A stretch of 64,000 bases of DNA from Cristatella mucedo (lineage: Eukaryota; Bryozoa; Phylactolaemata; Cristatellidae). Position 1 is the stretch's first letter; each line of letters begins with the position of its first letter. Under the pieces are notes generated by a model. It was not told where the DNA came from. It worked only from the letters and a program-made list of their open reading frames with translations, and made no database searches. The translations under genes and the position numbers were made by a program. The stretch spans positions 3,807,501-3,871,500 of the forward strand of contig WPIO01000020.1 of NCBI GenBank assembly GCA_009760855.2, read 5' to 3'. Of the stretch, positions 34,511 through 43,972 are shown piece by piece.

Positions 34511-34706
34511 CTTGTTCCAAAGTGACAGACTCTCGTTAGACCACATCAGCTCCACAATCAAATCTGCTTACTTTTTTCGGATACATAACATTGCTAAAAC
34601 TCGGGATTGTTTAGATAAGGATACCACGTCTAAGTTGGTCCATGCATTTGTGACATCCCGTCTTGACTTCTGTAACTCACTGCTTGCTGGCCTACCGGCA
34701 TGTGCA
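34511..34706 (+). mobile_element. LINE-A inverted 5' segment
   Basis: CTTGTTCCAAAGTGACAGAC through GGCCTACCGGCATGTGCA. Codes for LDHISSTIKSAY, HNIAKTRDCLDKDTTSKLVH and AFVTSRLDFCNSLLAGLPAC, then passes into unrelated (CTG)n sequence. It ends in the LINE about 50 nt beyond the point where the minus-strand segment begins, so together they cover a continuous part of LINE-A in opposite orientations. Confidence 0.88.
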
Positions 34707-34709
34707 GCT

Positions 34710-35305
34710 GCTGCTGCTGCTGCTGGTCAGTGGCTGGAGGTCAGAGGCCCGGCGGCTGCCTCTCCTCGCTCCAGCTCCCCGTTTCGAAAACGAATGTGAG
34801 CTCACTTCTTCTACTTCTGGCTTTGTAGAGCCGCTTTTCGTCGCTAGTGATTGGTGGTCGCTGCAAGCTGCTGCTGCTGTATTGGTTGGTGGCCTCTTTT
34901 TGCTTCATTAATGGGTTGCTAGATGCAGACCCCTAACTTACCCTAAATAAGCCTTATTAATAATGGCATTTTTCGCATACTAGAGTGGTATTAGAGATAA
35001 ATTACAGACACCGACTACTACGAATTACTCAACACTGATTGGAAGTCAAATTACGTAATTATCAAATCCTCAAGTTTCATTACTTCGGAGAAGTTCAATT
35101 GGCTCTGAAGAAATGGGATGACAGGCGAACACTTGCGGCGAGGGAAACGCTAAAATGAACTTCCCAACCATAGTCTAAACCGCAGGAAAGTGGCGCGACT
35201 ATTTTCTTCTGCAACCTAAATCCTTGGCAAAATATCTAGCGCTTTGACCTCAGCTACTAGTTCTTCGGCTGCTCAATGGATTTGCAATGTAATGTATCTC
35301 CCTCT
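34710..35305. other. No recognisable gene; short (CTG)n
   Basis: (GCT)n at about 34,706-34,725, then unassigned sequence, AT-rich from 34.9 kb. Confidence 0.5.
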
Positions 35306-36169
35306 GTAACTCTACGAAGCCACAGCGACGCAGGATGAGTGTTATACAGGAGTAGAGTTTTCTGTAGCTCACTCAAAGCCTAAGCGGCTTTCGGTAAGCA
35401 TACGGAAACAAACAATTCATTTCACAAAGCAAAGAGACAGTGAGAAGCATCCCAAGTACACGAGAAGGCTCAAAACTGGTGCAGCAGTTCAGCTGGGTAT
35501 GAAGGAGCCAAGTCTCGTGGGTCAGCCTAGGAAATCAACGCAGCATTCTTTGATCAACCGAAAGCTATCGAAGGTCCATCAGCAAAGGAGACACGTGGCT
35601 GAACCTCTAAGATTTGTTAACAAGGCTTGCAGCCACACTATTTACCAACTGCAGAGGCCTAAAGGCTTTTTGCGGCAGCCCAGCTAAAATAGAATTGCAG
35701 TAGTCTAGCCTAGAAACAACCAGGGTGCAATCAGTTAATATTTTTAGCCAGCCAACACGGTACACAGTTCCTATTCTTACATTTGGATAGGAAGTGACGG
35801 TGGAAGCTGTGGAGTCAGTCTTCTTAATAATAAACTTTCAAAATGTAGGCATCTGTCAAAGACGTCCCCAATTCCGAGCTGATGGTCGTGAAACAGTACT
35901 TGTCTATTATTAGAAGAGCAAAGTCTTCTAGTCCGGCCGCACCACACGCTTGGGGTGTCCACTGAGAAGCAGTTTGGCTTTCTCGTCGTTAAGTTTAAGG
36001 AAATTTGCTGGCATCCACGATCAATTGCCTGCAAGGCAAGCACTCAGTCTGCCAGTCACTGTAGCACATTACAATGGTTAAAAGGAAAAATGCAGCTGTG
36101 TATCGTCAGCTTAGAAGTGACGATCGGTCCCATGGGTCACTTTTCCCAGAGGTTGAGTATAAATGAAGA

Positions 36170-36234
36170 GCGGAAGCAAAGGACCGAGAGCGGAAGCAAA
36201 GGACCGAGAGCGGAAGCAAAGGACCGAGAGCGGA
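36170..36234. repeat. 20-bp tandem triplication inside the LINE-B RT motif
   Basis: GCGGAAGCAAAGGACCGAGA occurs three times without a gap, with a 5-nt partial fourth unit. On the minus strand each unit encodes the conserved GSVLGPLLF-type segment of the RT. Because 20 is not a multiple of three, the reading frame changes with each unit. Confidence 0.9.
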
Positions 36235-37189
36235 CACTTATTGGACTCAGCAGATGACTGGTCTGGTGGAGATGAGACTTTACCTCTACGTGACCCGGAT
36301 TGAACGCGGTCGGACAAGTACGATTTGAAACACGCCAGCGCCTCGTCTGCTAGACCGACCGCTGTTCTCAATCGTTCGAGTAGGATATCGCGATCAATAA
36401 ATTTGAACGCCACCGATAGCCTCTAACAAGAGCAGGGCCATTCCTGTCGCCGTTGCTGCTTAGGATATTGTTGGTTACACGAGCAAAGCAGTTTCAGTGG
36501 CATGGTGTCATTTGAATTCCGACTACAAATTTATTCTGACAACTCATGCTACATTTGTGCTTAGCGACCATTTTTTCTGAGAATCTTTGGCATAAAAGGG
36601 TGAAGGGAAATTGGGCAATAACTTGCTAGGACCTCTGAATTCAATCGAGGCTTTGTAAGTATTAATCGAACGATTGTCGATTTGAAGGACTTTGAAACAA
36701 ATCCACTATCCAGAGAAACATTAAAAACCTGAGTTATGGCCGAACTAAGTTGTCTGCCAGTGAAAACCACAGAGCGGATGCTGTCGCGTCGCCAGGAGAT
36801 GATCTGTTTTTACCAGACTTCATTACGCTAGCCACTTCGAATGCAAAAACCTGGGAAAATCTCTGAAGGTCAAAGGTTACGACTCAGCAATTGCTTTAGT
36901 CTGTGGAGGCTTTAAAGAGGTAAGGCTATTAGCAATATTTTCAACGAGGAAGGCTGTAAACCTGTCGACTGAGCCATTAGTATCCAGTTAGTGAGACCTG
37001 TCAGAGTTGGCAAACAAAAGCAAGTTGTTGACCATCTTATAAATCTGGTTTGGGCCCGACTGGCAGGGCTTCAGTTTTCGAGTCTAAAGAGAAGCCCTGG
37101 GTTTTCTAGGCTTCCGGGCGCAGACTCGGAGGAAGTCTTTGAAATCGACTAGATCGTCGTCAGACCTAGACTTAAAAATAATAGCAACG

Positions 37190-37252
37190 GTAATAATAAT
37201 AATACATTTGATATAGCGCCCTCAGAGAACTCGCCATCTTTCTAGGTGGCGG
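37190..37252 (-). mobile_element. LINE-A tail stub nested in LINE-B
   Basis: Minus strand: CACCTAGAAAGATGGCGAGT, then TCTCTGAGGGCGCTATATCA and AATGTATTATTATTATTA. Only about 60 bp, a severely 5'-truncated LINE-A insertion. LINE-B-like sequence continues on both sides. Confidence 0.75.
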
Positions 37253-37919
37253 TCAAGCCTCCGTTTTTTCGTAGAGCATATTTTGAAGTTCTTGTTAAGT
37301 TGAAAGGAGCCTCCACGGCTTTGCAGCGCACGAACAGAATGTACGGGAGGAATGTACGGAATGTACGGGATCCTTGGGGGCATGCTTAAGTTTAATGTTC
37401 GCTGCGTCAGTGAAGGTGTCTGGGCTGTCGGTAGAGTCTGGGTGCAAGTCAAGAAGATCTGCAACTGATAGATTTACAAAGCTGTTGAAGCTCAGGTGTC
37501 TCTTTAATTGAAGATTGACTGTTCACCTAATCTGGAAAGTTTCCATGAAGTAGATTCAATAATTGCCTGGACGGATCTTCAGGCGACATATCCAATGTGG
37601 TAGCGACGAGTTAGTGATCATTGTCTAGTATCCTACCTTTTTTCTTTCGCTCAAAATGGCTAAAAGAGGCATTGCTTTTGAGGGGATATATCACACTTGA
37701 AGAGTTTGACTTTTCCATAAACCTAGGAACGGCCGGTTTGGCTTGACAGAGATAAAGAAATTCTAGGACATGTAAAATTCATTCACTTAAGCGCTGCAAC
37801 AAAGTGTAAACAAAGAGCGTGATCGTGCTAGATATTTGATTATATTCCTGGGTAAAACACGCGCGTCTGAAGAAAATTCACAGCAGTGTTAAAACGTCGT
37901 AGTAGCGGCTTGTACTGTT

Positions 37920-38105
37920 CGTTAAATTATAAATTATGATTAGGTTATTTAACAGCCTCATTTGTAGAGCGGCAGAAGAGCCTTAACGGCCATCACTGCC
38001 ACTTGCAGTTGGCAATAGAGTACCACGCGCTGCAAAGTTCGAATTCTCGAACTCGGTCGCGAAGAGAGAGGGCACCTTGCCTCCTGGGCATCTTATCTCG
38101 GCCCA
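37920..38105 (-). mobile_element. SINE-B copy
   Basis: Minus strand: CTGGGCCGAGATAAG, the B-box region GAGTTCGAGAATTCGAACTT, then TATTGCCAACTGCAAGTGGC, GTTAAGGCTCTTCTGCCGCT and GAGGCTGTTAAATAACC. This matches the 41.1-kb copy (TATTGCCAACTGCAAGCGCT, AAGGCTCTTCTGCCACTGAG, GAGGCTGCTAAATCGGC). Confidence 0.75.
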
Positions 38106-38334
38106 GGTAGCCGGCAAACTTCAGGGCGTATCAGTAAATGTATAGAATCCCAGCCCGCGCACTCGGTTCTTGCGAGCGTAGGCCTAATTTATGTTCTCTG
38201 CAGTAACGACGCGGCACAATATATTTCGAAGGCTATCGCAAAGGCTTTCCGTAATCAAATATTGGTAAGCAACACGCGTGGCGGTAGCAATCGCGGCACT
38301 CCATCTTCAGCGGCACAAGAAAGCTGGCTAGCAA

Positions 38335-38368
38335 GTAGAAATTCCGTTTGCAGCAAATGTAAAGCGCC

Positions 38369-38428
<60 letters not shown>

Positions 38429-38476
38429 GTTATCTGAGGGCGCTTTATCAAGTACATTATTATTATTATTATTAAA
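38335..38476 (+). mobile_element. LINE-A tail with a (GA)n expansion inside its stem-loop
   Basis: TTTGCAGCAAATGTAAAGCG and CCTAGAGAGAG run into about 55 bp of pure GA (38,370-38,424), then ATTTAGTTATCTGAGGGCGC, TTTATCAAGTACATT and (ATT)n. Other copies have only AGAGAGAGATTAAG at that place, so the microsatellite has grown from the GAGAGA strand of the stem-loop. No coding part is present. Confidence 0.92.
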
Positions 38477-38644
38477 TGGACCCGAGACCCGAGCCAACCA
38501 TGGCGTCAAGTGACGCTTTAAATCGGCACGCTCGCCTGCTACTGGTGCGCCAGAAAACGACCAAGCAGCCTTGACAATTACTGGCATGCCAAGTCCAAAT
38601 GGAACTCGTATTTGTAAAAGAAAAAAGAGTCCTTGAAATCCGGT

Positions 38645-38755
38645 TGTAGGACATTTCCCCACCTGGACATTTCCCTCCGGACGTTTCCCTCCTGGTGGAC
38701 CCTGGGACTTTTCTATCCGGACATTCCCCCCCCCGGGGTAGGACATTTCCCCCTA
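38645..38755 (+). repeat. GGACATTTCCCC boxes, left cluster
   Basis: GGACATTTCCCC, GGACATTTCCCT, GGACGTTTCCCT, GGGACTTTTCTA, GGACATTCCCCC and GGACATTTCCCC occur within about 105 bp. The last, with its flanking GGGGTA, is mirrored as AATGTCCTACCCC at 39,203-39,216. Some units resemble NF-kappaB sites by base order, but a repeat origin is more likely. Confidence 0.6.
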
Positions 38756-38792
38756 TGTTGATAAATGTATAACTAAGGATACATACACACAC

Positions 38793-38795
<3 letters not shown>

Positions 38796-38826
<31 letters not shown>
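38796..38826. repeat. (TA)n microsatellite
   Basis: About 15 TA units after ACACACACGTA. Confidence 0.95.
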
Positions 38827-38828
<2 letters not shown>

Positions 38829-38914
38829 CATAAAGTTAACGCTCTATTAAAATAAAAATCAACTCAGTATAATTAGAAGAAAGGATGGATTGGAAGGATG
38901 GTTTCTAATGGAGC

Positions 38915-38962
38915 GAGCGGCGGCGGCAGCGGCTGCGGCAGCGGCTGCGGCAGCGGCGGCGA
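38915..38962. repeat. GCGGCAGCGGCT repeats
   Basis: GC-rich GCGGCA/GCGGCT units, keeping poly-Ala or Gly-Ser frames open. The flanking frames (38,890-39,120) have no other protein-like feature. Confidence 0.85.
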
Positions 38963-39189
38963 GCTATACAGTTCGGTCCCGCTCGACGCCGCTAAGCACT
39001 TGTTCGTACCCGTCAAAGCTGGCACGCTCTATGGCGTGCCGCGCGTTCCTGAAAATGAGCGCCAAGCCTCAGAGGTCCACTGAGTATAACTCGAGCTCAA
39101 GAGATCTAGTTACGCCCTAATATGCACTAATTAAAGCGCTGGATACGAGCAAGGGTGGATTAAACTAAACCCTAAAACCTAAACCGTAT

Positions 39190-39262
39190 ACCGGGGGGGG
39201 GGAATGTCCTACCCCAGGGGGAAAGTCGGGGGCCCTCCCGAAATGTCCGTACCCCCGAAATC
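39190..39262 (-). repeat. GGACATTTCCCC boxes, right cluster, inverted
   Basis: GGGGGGGGGAATGTCCTACC then CCAGGGGGAAAG and GAAATGTCCGTACCCCC, the reverse complement of the left-cluster units. With the left cluster these enclose about 430 bp and may be ends of a fold-back element. Confidence 0.5.
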
Positions 39263-39512
39263 CTTATCAGATGCTGCAGAATGTGAGTAGTACATAGCTT
39301 TCAAATGACCGAGTGCAAGCAATGAGTATATCGGCCAGAGAATACAAGTTGCAGTGAATTAAATGAAGCAAAATTAGGATTCGAGCGAGCGACTAGAGGA
39401 TAGCGACGACGACGATGCCGAGCAAGACGAGCGACGAAGGAGCAAGCGGAGCTCTCGGAAGTTTGCCTTCCAAACAAGAAGAAAGAAGAAAGCTTAGTTG
39501 TAGGCGAGAGCG

Positions 39513-39557
39513 TGCGCTCGATCGTACGTTGTAGGATCAGCCTACAACGTACGAGCG
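39513..39557. repeat. Inverted repeat with a bulged stem
   Basis: TCGTACGTTGTAGG (39,522-39,535) and CCTACAACGTACGA (39,541-39,554) are perfect complements around ATCAG. The stem can extend to GCGCTCG...CGAGCGC if a 4-nt ATCG bulge is allowed on the left arm. Confidence 0.75.
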
Positions 39558-39964
39558 CTAAAAATGCTAAAAAGAGCTCGTGTGCAGGAGCAGTGACGAA
39601 ACAGACCCCAAAGGTGCTTGTTACTAGTCTGTTGTGAATATAGAAAGAATCTCTCCAACAGGCACGCTGCCTCCAACACACCCTTGCAGCCAGCCAGCCA
39701 GCCAGCGCCCTTGACTCATTGCCCAGCAATTGTTCAGCATTCTTACATTTCTACGTCGGGGGTGGTCGGGGGGGGGGGGTCCGGCTCACTCTAATTTGGC
39801 TAGCAGGCCCCTCCCCACCAGTCCATGGCATGCCAGTAAGCGAGTGTAAGGCGAGCACCCGTCCAACTGCTAAAATTGTCGCTAGCAGAGTGCAGGAGCG
39901 TAGGATCTACAAGTAAGGTGAGGGAAGAGCTTTCCCTTTGAAAAAGCCAGATCTGTCTGTCTGT

Positions 39965-40192
39965 TCCGAACAGCGTTTGCTCTGGCTGCGGTTTGAATCT
40001 TGTCCTTTGTGCCCTTATGCATGCTGCAATTGTGCATGCTGTCACTGATCAATATTAGCTAATCGATCACGAATCAATCAGTTTACATGCTTCCTCTCCA
40101 GCATTTGCTAAGCGCCTAGGAATATTTAGTTCTCTTTAGGCTTATATGCGCATGTGCTATTCTGATTATTACTGGTATTATTAGTATTAATG
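39965..40192 (+). mobile_element. LINE-A-like 3'UTR and tail, diverged
   Basis: TGTCCTTTGTGCCCTTATGC, then GCAATTGTGCATGCTGTCAC and TTTGCTAAGCGCCTAGGAAT, TTAGTTCTCTTTAGGCTTAT and a degenerate ATT-rich end. Similar in layout to the 3'UTRs at 10.6 and 61.5 kb, but with a damaged outer stem. Confidence 0.65.
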
Positions 40193-40194
40193 TC

Positions 40195-40715
40195 AAAAAG
40201 AAAAGACACTGTCCGAGTCTTTCTGTGGACACCTGTCCAAAAACTTCGTCTGCCCAAAAAACTTCCTGTGGGTAGCTGGATCTGCTGCCCTCATTAGCTG
40301 GCTGTTGCATTAGCTGCAGGCAGCTGCAGCAGGACCTGCTGCAGCTGCCTGCCGCCAGCAAAGGACTGCAGAGGTGGCAACTGGCTGGAGGCCACCTGCC
40401 AACCAGTCATTAGCAGCCACCCTGGTGGCTGCCAATTCAAATTCAGTCGATTCAAAGAAAAAACCGTATTCAAATGAGACTTTGAAACCCCGACAGGTAC
40501 CGTCTGCTGCCAGAAACTTGGCAGGAGAATGCTTGTATGTAACACACGGCCAACTGTCCGTGCAAAAGATGGAGTGTTAAGCTCCGAGACCTACCTGACG
40601 CATCCTTCCTTTTGTAGGTGCAGAGTACAATGACGACCAAGCTAGGTTGTCTGCTAGGTTTGAGTAAAGACGTGTGAGCAGTTGCCCACACAGGAAGAAC
40701 CTACAGATATTAGGG
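40195..40715. other. No recognisable gene; GCTGCAGGCAGCTGCAGC-rich block
   Basis: Between 40,285 and 40,400 the sequence is dense in self-complementary CAGCTGC/GGCAGCTG motifs. No gene recognised. Confidence 0.5.
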
Positions 40716-40717
40716 CT

Positions 40718-40890
40718 ATTAATTTAATTGCCCACTGGTTAAGGTGCTCACCTTTAATGACCGAGGTCAAGATGGATGCATTGGCTGACCGAGGTCGAAG
40801 GGACTCGAGCCCCGTGGCATTTGTGAAGCCCCTGAATAGAGAGATTAAGTTCTCTTATCGTGCTATACAAATGAAACATATTTTTTTAAT
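40718..40890 (+). mobile_element. SINE-A copy
   Basis: TAATTGCCCACTGGTTAAGG and TGCTCACC (A-box region), a partly duplicated GACCGAGGTC segment (40,760-40,768 and 40,788-40,796), GGGACTCGAGCCCCGTGGCA (B-box), then TGAATAGAGAGATTAAGTTC and TCTTATCGTGCTATACAAAT, ending AT-rich. The GACCGAGGTC duplication makes it about 25 bp longer than the 13.14-kb copy. Confidence 0.85.
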
Positions 40891-41094
40891 TACAAACAAA
40901 TCGAAGGAAGCCAAGCTGGAGCCAGTGGCCATGACAGGCGACCCCAGCCCATGAGAATATGAAAGTGCAATCGCCGGCTTGCTGTTCTCTGATGATGTGC
41001 CTACTGCCTTGAAACAGAGTCTCCTTCTCTGTGGTAGTTCAGGCTAAGACCCAAGATTTGAGCCACATGTGCTCAAAGCTGTCGGCTAGGCAGG

Positions 41095-41265
41095 GATACT
41101 GGACCGTGATAACCCAGAAGGTCAGGGGCTTGCTCTTCACGAGCGAAGGTCGTGGGTTCGAATCCTGCAGTGGACGATCCTTTATTGCCAACTGCAAGCG
41201 CTAGTGATAACCGATAAGGCTCTTCTGCCACTGAGCAAATGAGGCTGCTAAATCGGCTAAGATCT
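41095..41265 (+). mobile_element. SINE-B copy, reference
   Basis: GATAACCCAGAAGGTCAGGG (A-box-like), then CACGAGCGAAGGTCGTGGGT and GGGTTCGAATCCTGC (a good B box), so the 5' part resembles a tRNA. The body has TTTATTGCCAACTGCAAGCG and AAGGCTCTTCTGCCACTGAG, and the copy ends GGCTGCTAAATCGGCTAAG. There is no LINE-A-like tail, so a different partner is expected. LINE-A begins just downstream. Confidence 0.8.
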
Positions 41266-41289
41266 AAGATCTGTCACTCTCCAGGGCAT

Positions 41290-43262
41290 CGAACATGCCA
41301 TAGCTGCTCGCACTGGAGCATGCTCGGCAAAAGAAGCAGCTGATGAGTGCCGATCGCTTCTCTCGATTCTTTGCGCAGAAGATAAACAAGATCAGGAAGT
41401 CCATCCCTGCGATGCTGTTGGCCAATTCCTGGCTGCACCACAATGTCTACATTTAAGCAGGTCACTAGTGATCTAGTCCTGAAGTTCGTATCTCAATCAA
41501 AGAAGACAACAAGTCCTCTGGACTCTATTCCCACTGTCCTGCTCCTACGTTGCATTGATCTGCTGCCACGCATAACTAACATCATAAATATGTCATTAGC
41601 CTCAGGTCATGTCCCAGCACCTTTCAAAAAAGCTGTAGTCAGGCCACTCCTCAAGAAAGCAACACTTGACCAAGAGAACTTGAGCAACTACCGCCCAGTC
41701 TCCCTTCTACCATTCTTATCAAAGACACTGGAACGGGTCGAGGCGGACCAGCTGAACTCATATATCGAAACCTCACACCTTGCTAGTAAGTTCCAGTCTG
41801 GCTTTAGAGCAAATCACTCCACAGAGTCAGCATTGCTTAGGGTATACAACGACCTACTTAGGAATGCAGACATGGGTAGAGTGTCTCTGCTTGTTTTGCT
41901 CGATCTTTCGGCAGCTTTTGATACCATTGATCACAAAGTTCTTCTAGAGCGCCTCTCATCTCGCCTGGGCATCACTGGCACTGCTCTGCAGTGGTTCAGG
42001 TCCTATCTCAGTGGGAGAATCCAGAGTACTGACGTGAATGGACAAAGATCATCTGAAGTACCTCTGAATTATGGAGTACCTCAGGGCTCTGTGCTAGGTC
42101 CGGTTCTGTTCACGGTTTATACTCTGCCTCTTGCTGATGTGATTGCCAAGCACAATCTAGGCTTTCACTTCTATGCGGATGACACTCAGTTGTACCTTTG
42201 CTTTGATCCCTCCCAGCCTTCGAGCACCTCAAATTCTCTCAACTCACTAGCTGCATGCATTGATGACATCCGCACATAGATGGCAGCAAATTTTCTAAAA
42301 CTTAACGATGATAAAAAACTAACTTACTAGTTATGGGCAAACCCAGTGTGGTTCAGAAATTGGAAAGGCTGACGCTCAAAATTGGTTCTGCCAGCATATC
42401 TTCTGTTGAATCAGCTCGAAATCTAGCTGTCATGTTCCAAAGTGACATCTCGTTAGACGACCACATCAGCTCCACAATCAAGTCTGCCTACTTTCAGCTA
42501 CATAGCATTGCTAAAACTCAGGCTTGTTTAGATAAGGATACCACGTCCAAGTTGGTCCATGCATTCGTGACATCCCGTCTCGACTTCTGCAACTCACTGC
42601 TTACTGGCCTACCGGCATGTGCGATCAGGCGATTGCAGCTGGTGCAAAACTCCGCAGCTAGGCTTGTCTGTCGTGAGCGTCGCAGTTGCCACATTACACC
42701 ACTTCTCGCCGACCTGCACTGGCTACCAGTCACGAAACGGATTGACTTCAAAGTTTTGTCACTCACTTTAGGTCACTTCATTCTTTGGCTCCAGCCTATC
42801 TCTCACATCTACTCCCCCACCAGGCCAAGCATCGTACCACCCGCTTTTCGGAATCCAACAGTCTACCAATACCTCGTACAAACCTCAAATCCTTTGGAGA
42901 CCGTGCATTTAGTTCATATGCTCCCAAAGCCTGGAACTCTCTCGCGACTTGTGTCAGAACATCCCCTGACTTGACCACATTTAAAAAGAACTTAAAAACA
43001 CACCTATTTAGGACAGCATTTAGTGGGTCCCTGTGATTCGTCCTTGATGTGCTTATGTGTGCTGACACTGTGCATGCTGCCACTAACCACACTTGCATGC
43101 TGACCCTGTGCATGTCATCCCTAACCATGTTATTCATGTTGTTTATGAAGCATGATATTACTCACCATTCAATAGCGTTTTCATTTGCAGCAAATGTAAA
43201 GCACCTAGAAAAAGATTAAGTTCTCTGAGGGTGCTTTATCAAGTGCATTATTATTATTATTC
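41290..43262 (+). mobile_element. LINE-A, best preserved copy (linker, RT, 3'UTR, tail)
   Basis: Starts upstream of the RT with RFSRFFAQKINKIRKSI, the FF..KI..IR segment that precedes the RT in L2/CR1 elements. A nearly complete RT and C-terminal region follow (see the pseudogene entry). The 3'UTR (about 43,035-43,200) has GACACTGTGCATGCTGCCAC and GACCCTGTGCATGTCATCCC blocks. The stem-loop at 43,201-43,235 pairs GCACC with GGTGC around AGAAAAAGATTAAGTTCTCT. The tail is (ATT)n. The endonuclease half is missing, so the copy is 5'-truncated. Confidence 0.95.
41310..43010 (+). pseudogene. LINE-A reverse transcriptase, L2/CR1 type, inactivated
   Basis: First open segment 41,443-42,279 (278 codons): SPLDSIP (residues 24-30), NYRPVSLLPFLSKTLERV (82-99), FQSGFRANHSTESALL (117-132), LDLSAAFDTIDH (153-164), GVPQGSVLGP (211-220), FHFYADDTQLYL (241-252; catalytic YADD 244-247, at 42,172-42,183). 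A TAG at 42,277-42,279 replaces the TGG expected from related copies, and a frameshift follows near 42,310-42,325. The second segment 42,333-42,974 carries LVHAFVTSRLDFCNSLL and LVQNSAARLVCRERRSC. A one-T loss near 42,768 shifts it again; GDRAFSSYAPKAWNSL and TTFKKNLKTHLF continue at 42,785-43,036. In intact elements the RT makes cDNA by target-primed reverse transcription. Three lesions make this copy inactive, though all catalytic residues remain. Confidence 0.93.
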
Positions 43263-43264
43263 GT

Positions 43265-43820
43265 CGATGTAACTAACTTGGCACTTCTTCACAAACTTGA
43301 TTTGTCTGCCGCTGAAGTCTGTTTTTGGCCTGCCTTGCTGCTTCTCTCCTTGTCTCTGGAATTCCGCAGGCGTAGGTGCTCGTGTGATTGCAGCAAATCG
43401 ATGAATCTTAGAACCTTGGCCGTCCTATCAAACAGCCCCCGGAACCGAGGCTAAGATGCCGAGGCTGGGAAATGCCGCAGAAGGTAGTGATGCCCTCAAC
43501 GACGTGATCGTTTTCTCATTCTTCTGTTCAGGATTAGAAGCACGAAACTAATTACTTTAAAATGGTCATTTTCTTGAGACATACTAAATAGGATGACCCC
43601 CACTGTAAGAGCTGAGTGAGTAACATCGAACTTCGATTTAGAAAGCTTTGAATTTGAAGAGTCTATGCCAAAATCTGAATTGGCATGTCTGCAAATTTTT
43701 CAAGGGGGTCTAAACCTGGGATTTTGGCTGACCGTCGGGAGACTGCAGGTGTGGAAAGCCAAGCATCAGTTCAGAGTTGCATAGATAAACCCGTAATTCA
43801 CTCGAAAAGCACCCTAAGAG
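43265..43820. other. No recognisable gene or repeat
   Basis: Unassigned sequence between LINE-A and the SINE-A pair. Confidence 0.5.
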
Positions 43821-43825
43821 AAGCC

Positions 43826-43972
43826 ACCCTGGTTCGGCCTAGGGGTTGAGATGCTCGTCTTTGGCGAGAGATTTTGGGCTCAAGCCCTGAGGTGTATGTG
43901 AAGAGCCTAGGCAGAGATACAGTTTTCTTAGGGTGCTGTACAAACGAATTATATTACGAATTATATTATTGT
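43826..43972 (+). mobile_element. SINE-A copy, plus member of an inverted pair
   Basis: CCTGGTTCGGCCTAGGGGTT (A-box region), TTTTGGGCTCAAGCCCTGAG (B-box), TGTATGTGAAGAGCCTAGGC, then AGTTTTCTTAGGGTGCTGTA and an AT-rich end with two ACGAATTATATTA units. Full length but diverged. Confidence 0.8.

Larger units (their letters stand above)
35320..37640 (-). mobile_element. LINE-B long copy: endonuclease end to 3' end
   Basis: Read from high to low coordinates. LDNDH near 37,600 resembles the SDH end of an AP-type endonuclease, and IYKMVNNLLL with RFTAFLVENIANSL is the linker. ITQVFNVSLDSGFVSKSFKS and ASYCPISLHPFMPKIL are RT N-terminal segments. HATETALL, then AFKFIDRDILLERLRTAVGL and FKSYLSDRVQS (LDLSAAFDTVDH region) follow. 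The GPLLF segment is disrupted by a 20-bp triplication at 36,170-36,234. NLTTRKPNCFSVDTPS (KLN.EKTEL) and the C-terminal part with GGAGACACGTGGCTGAACCT follow. The 3' end at about 35,330-35,380 matches the other LINE-B copies. Many stops. This is the most complete LINE-B copy in the window. Confidence 0.8.

Noticed and set aside
39165-39185. CCCTAAA-like stretch suggesting telomere repeats
   Set aside because: Only two or three irregular units (AAACCCTAAAACCTAAACC); no array.
41140-41175. Possible tRNA gene (GGGTTCGAATCC)
   Set aside because: The B-box is good, but the acceptor and D stems do not form and the sequence continues as SINE-B; treated as a SINE promoter.
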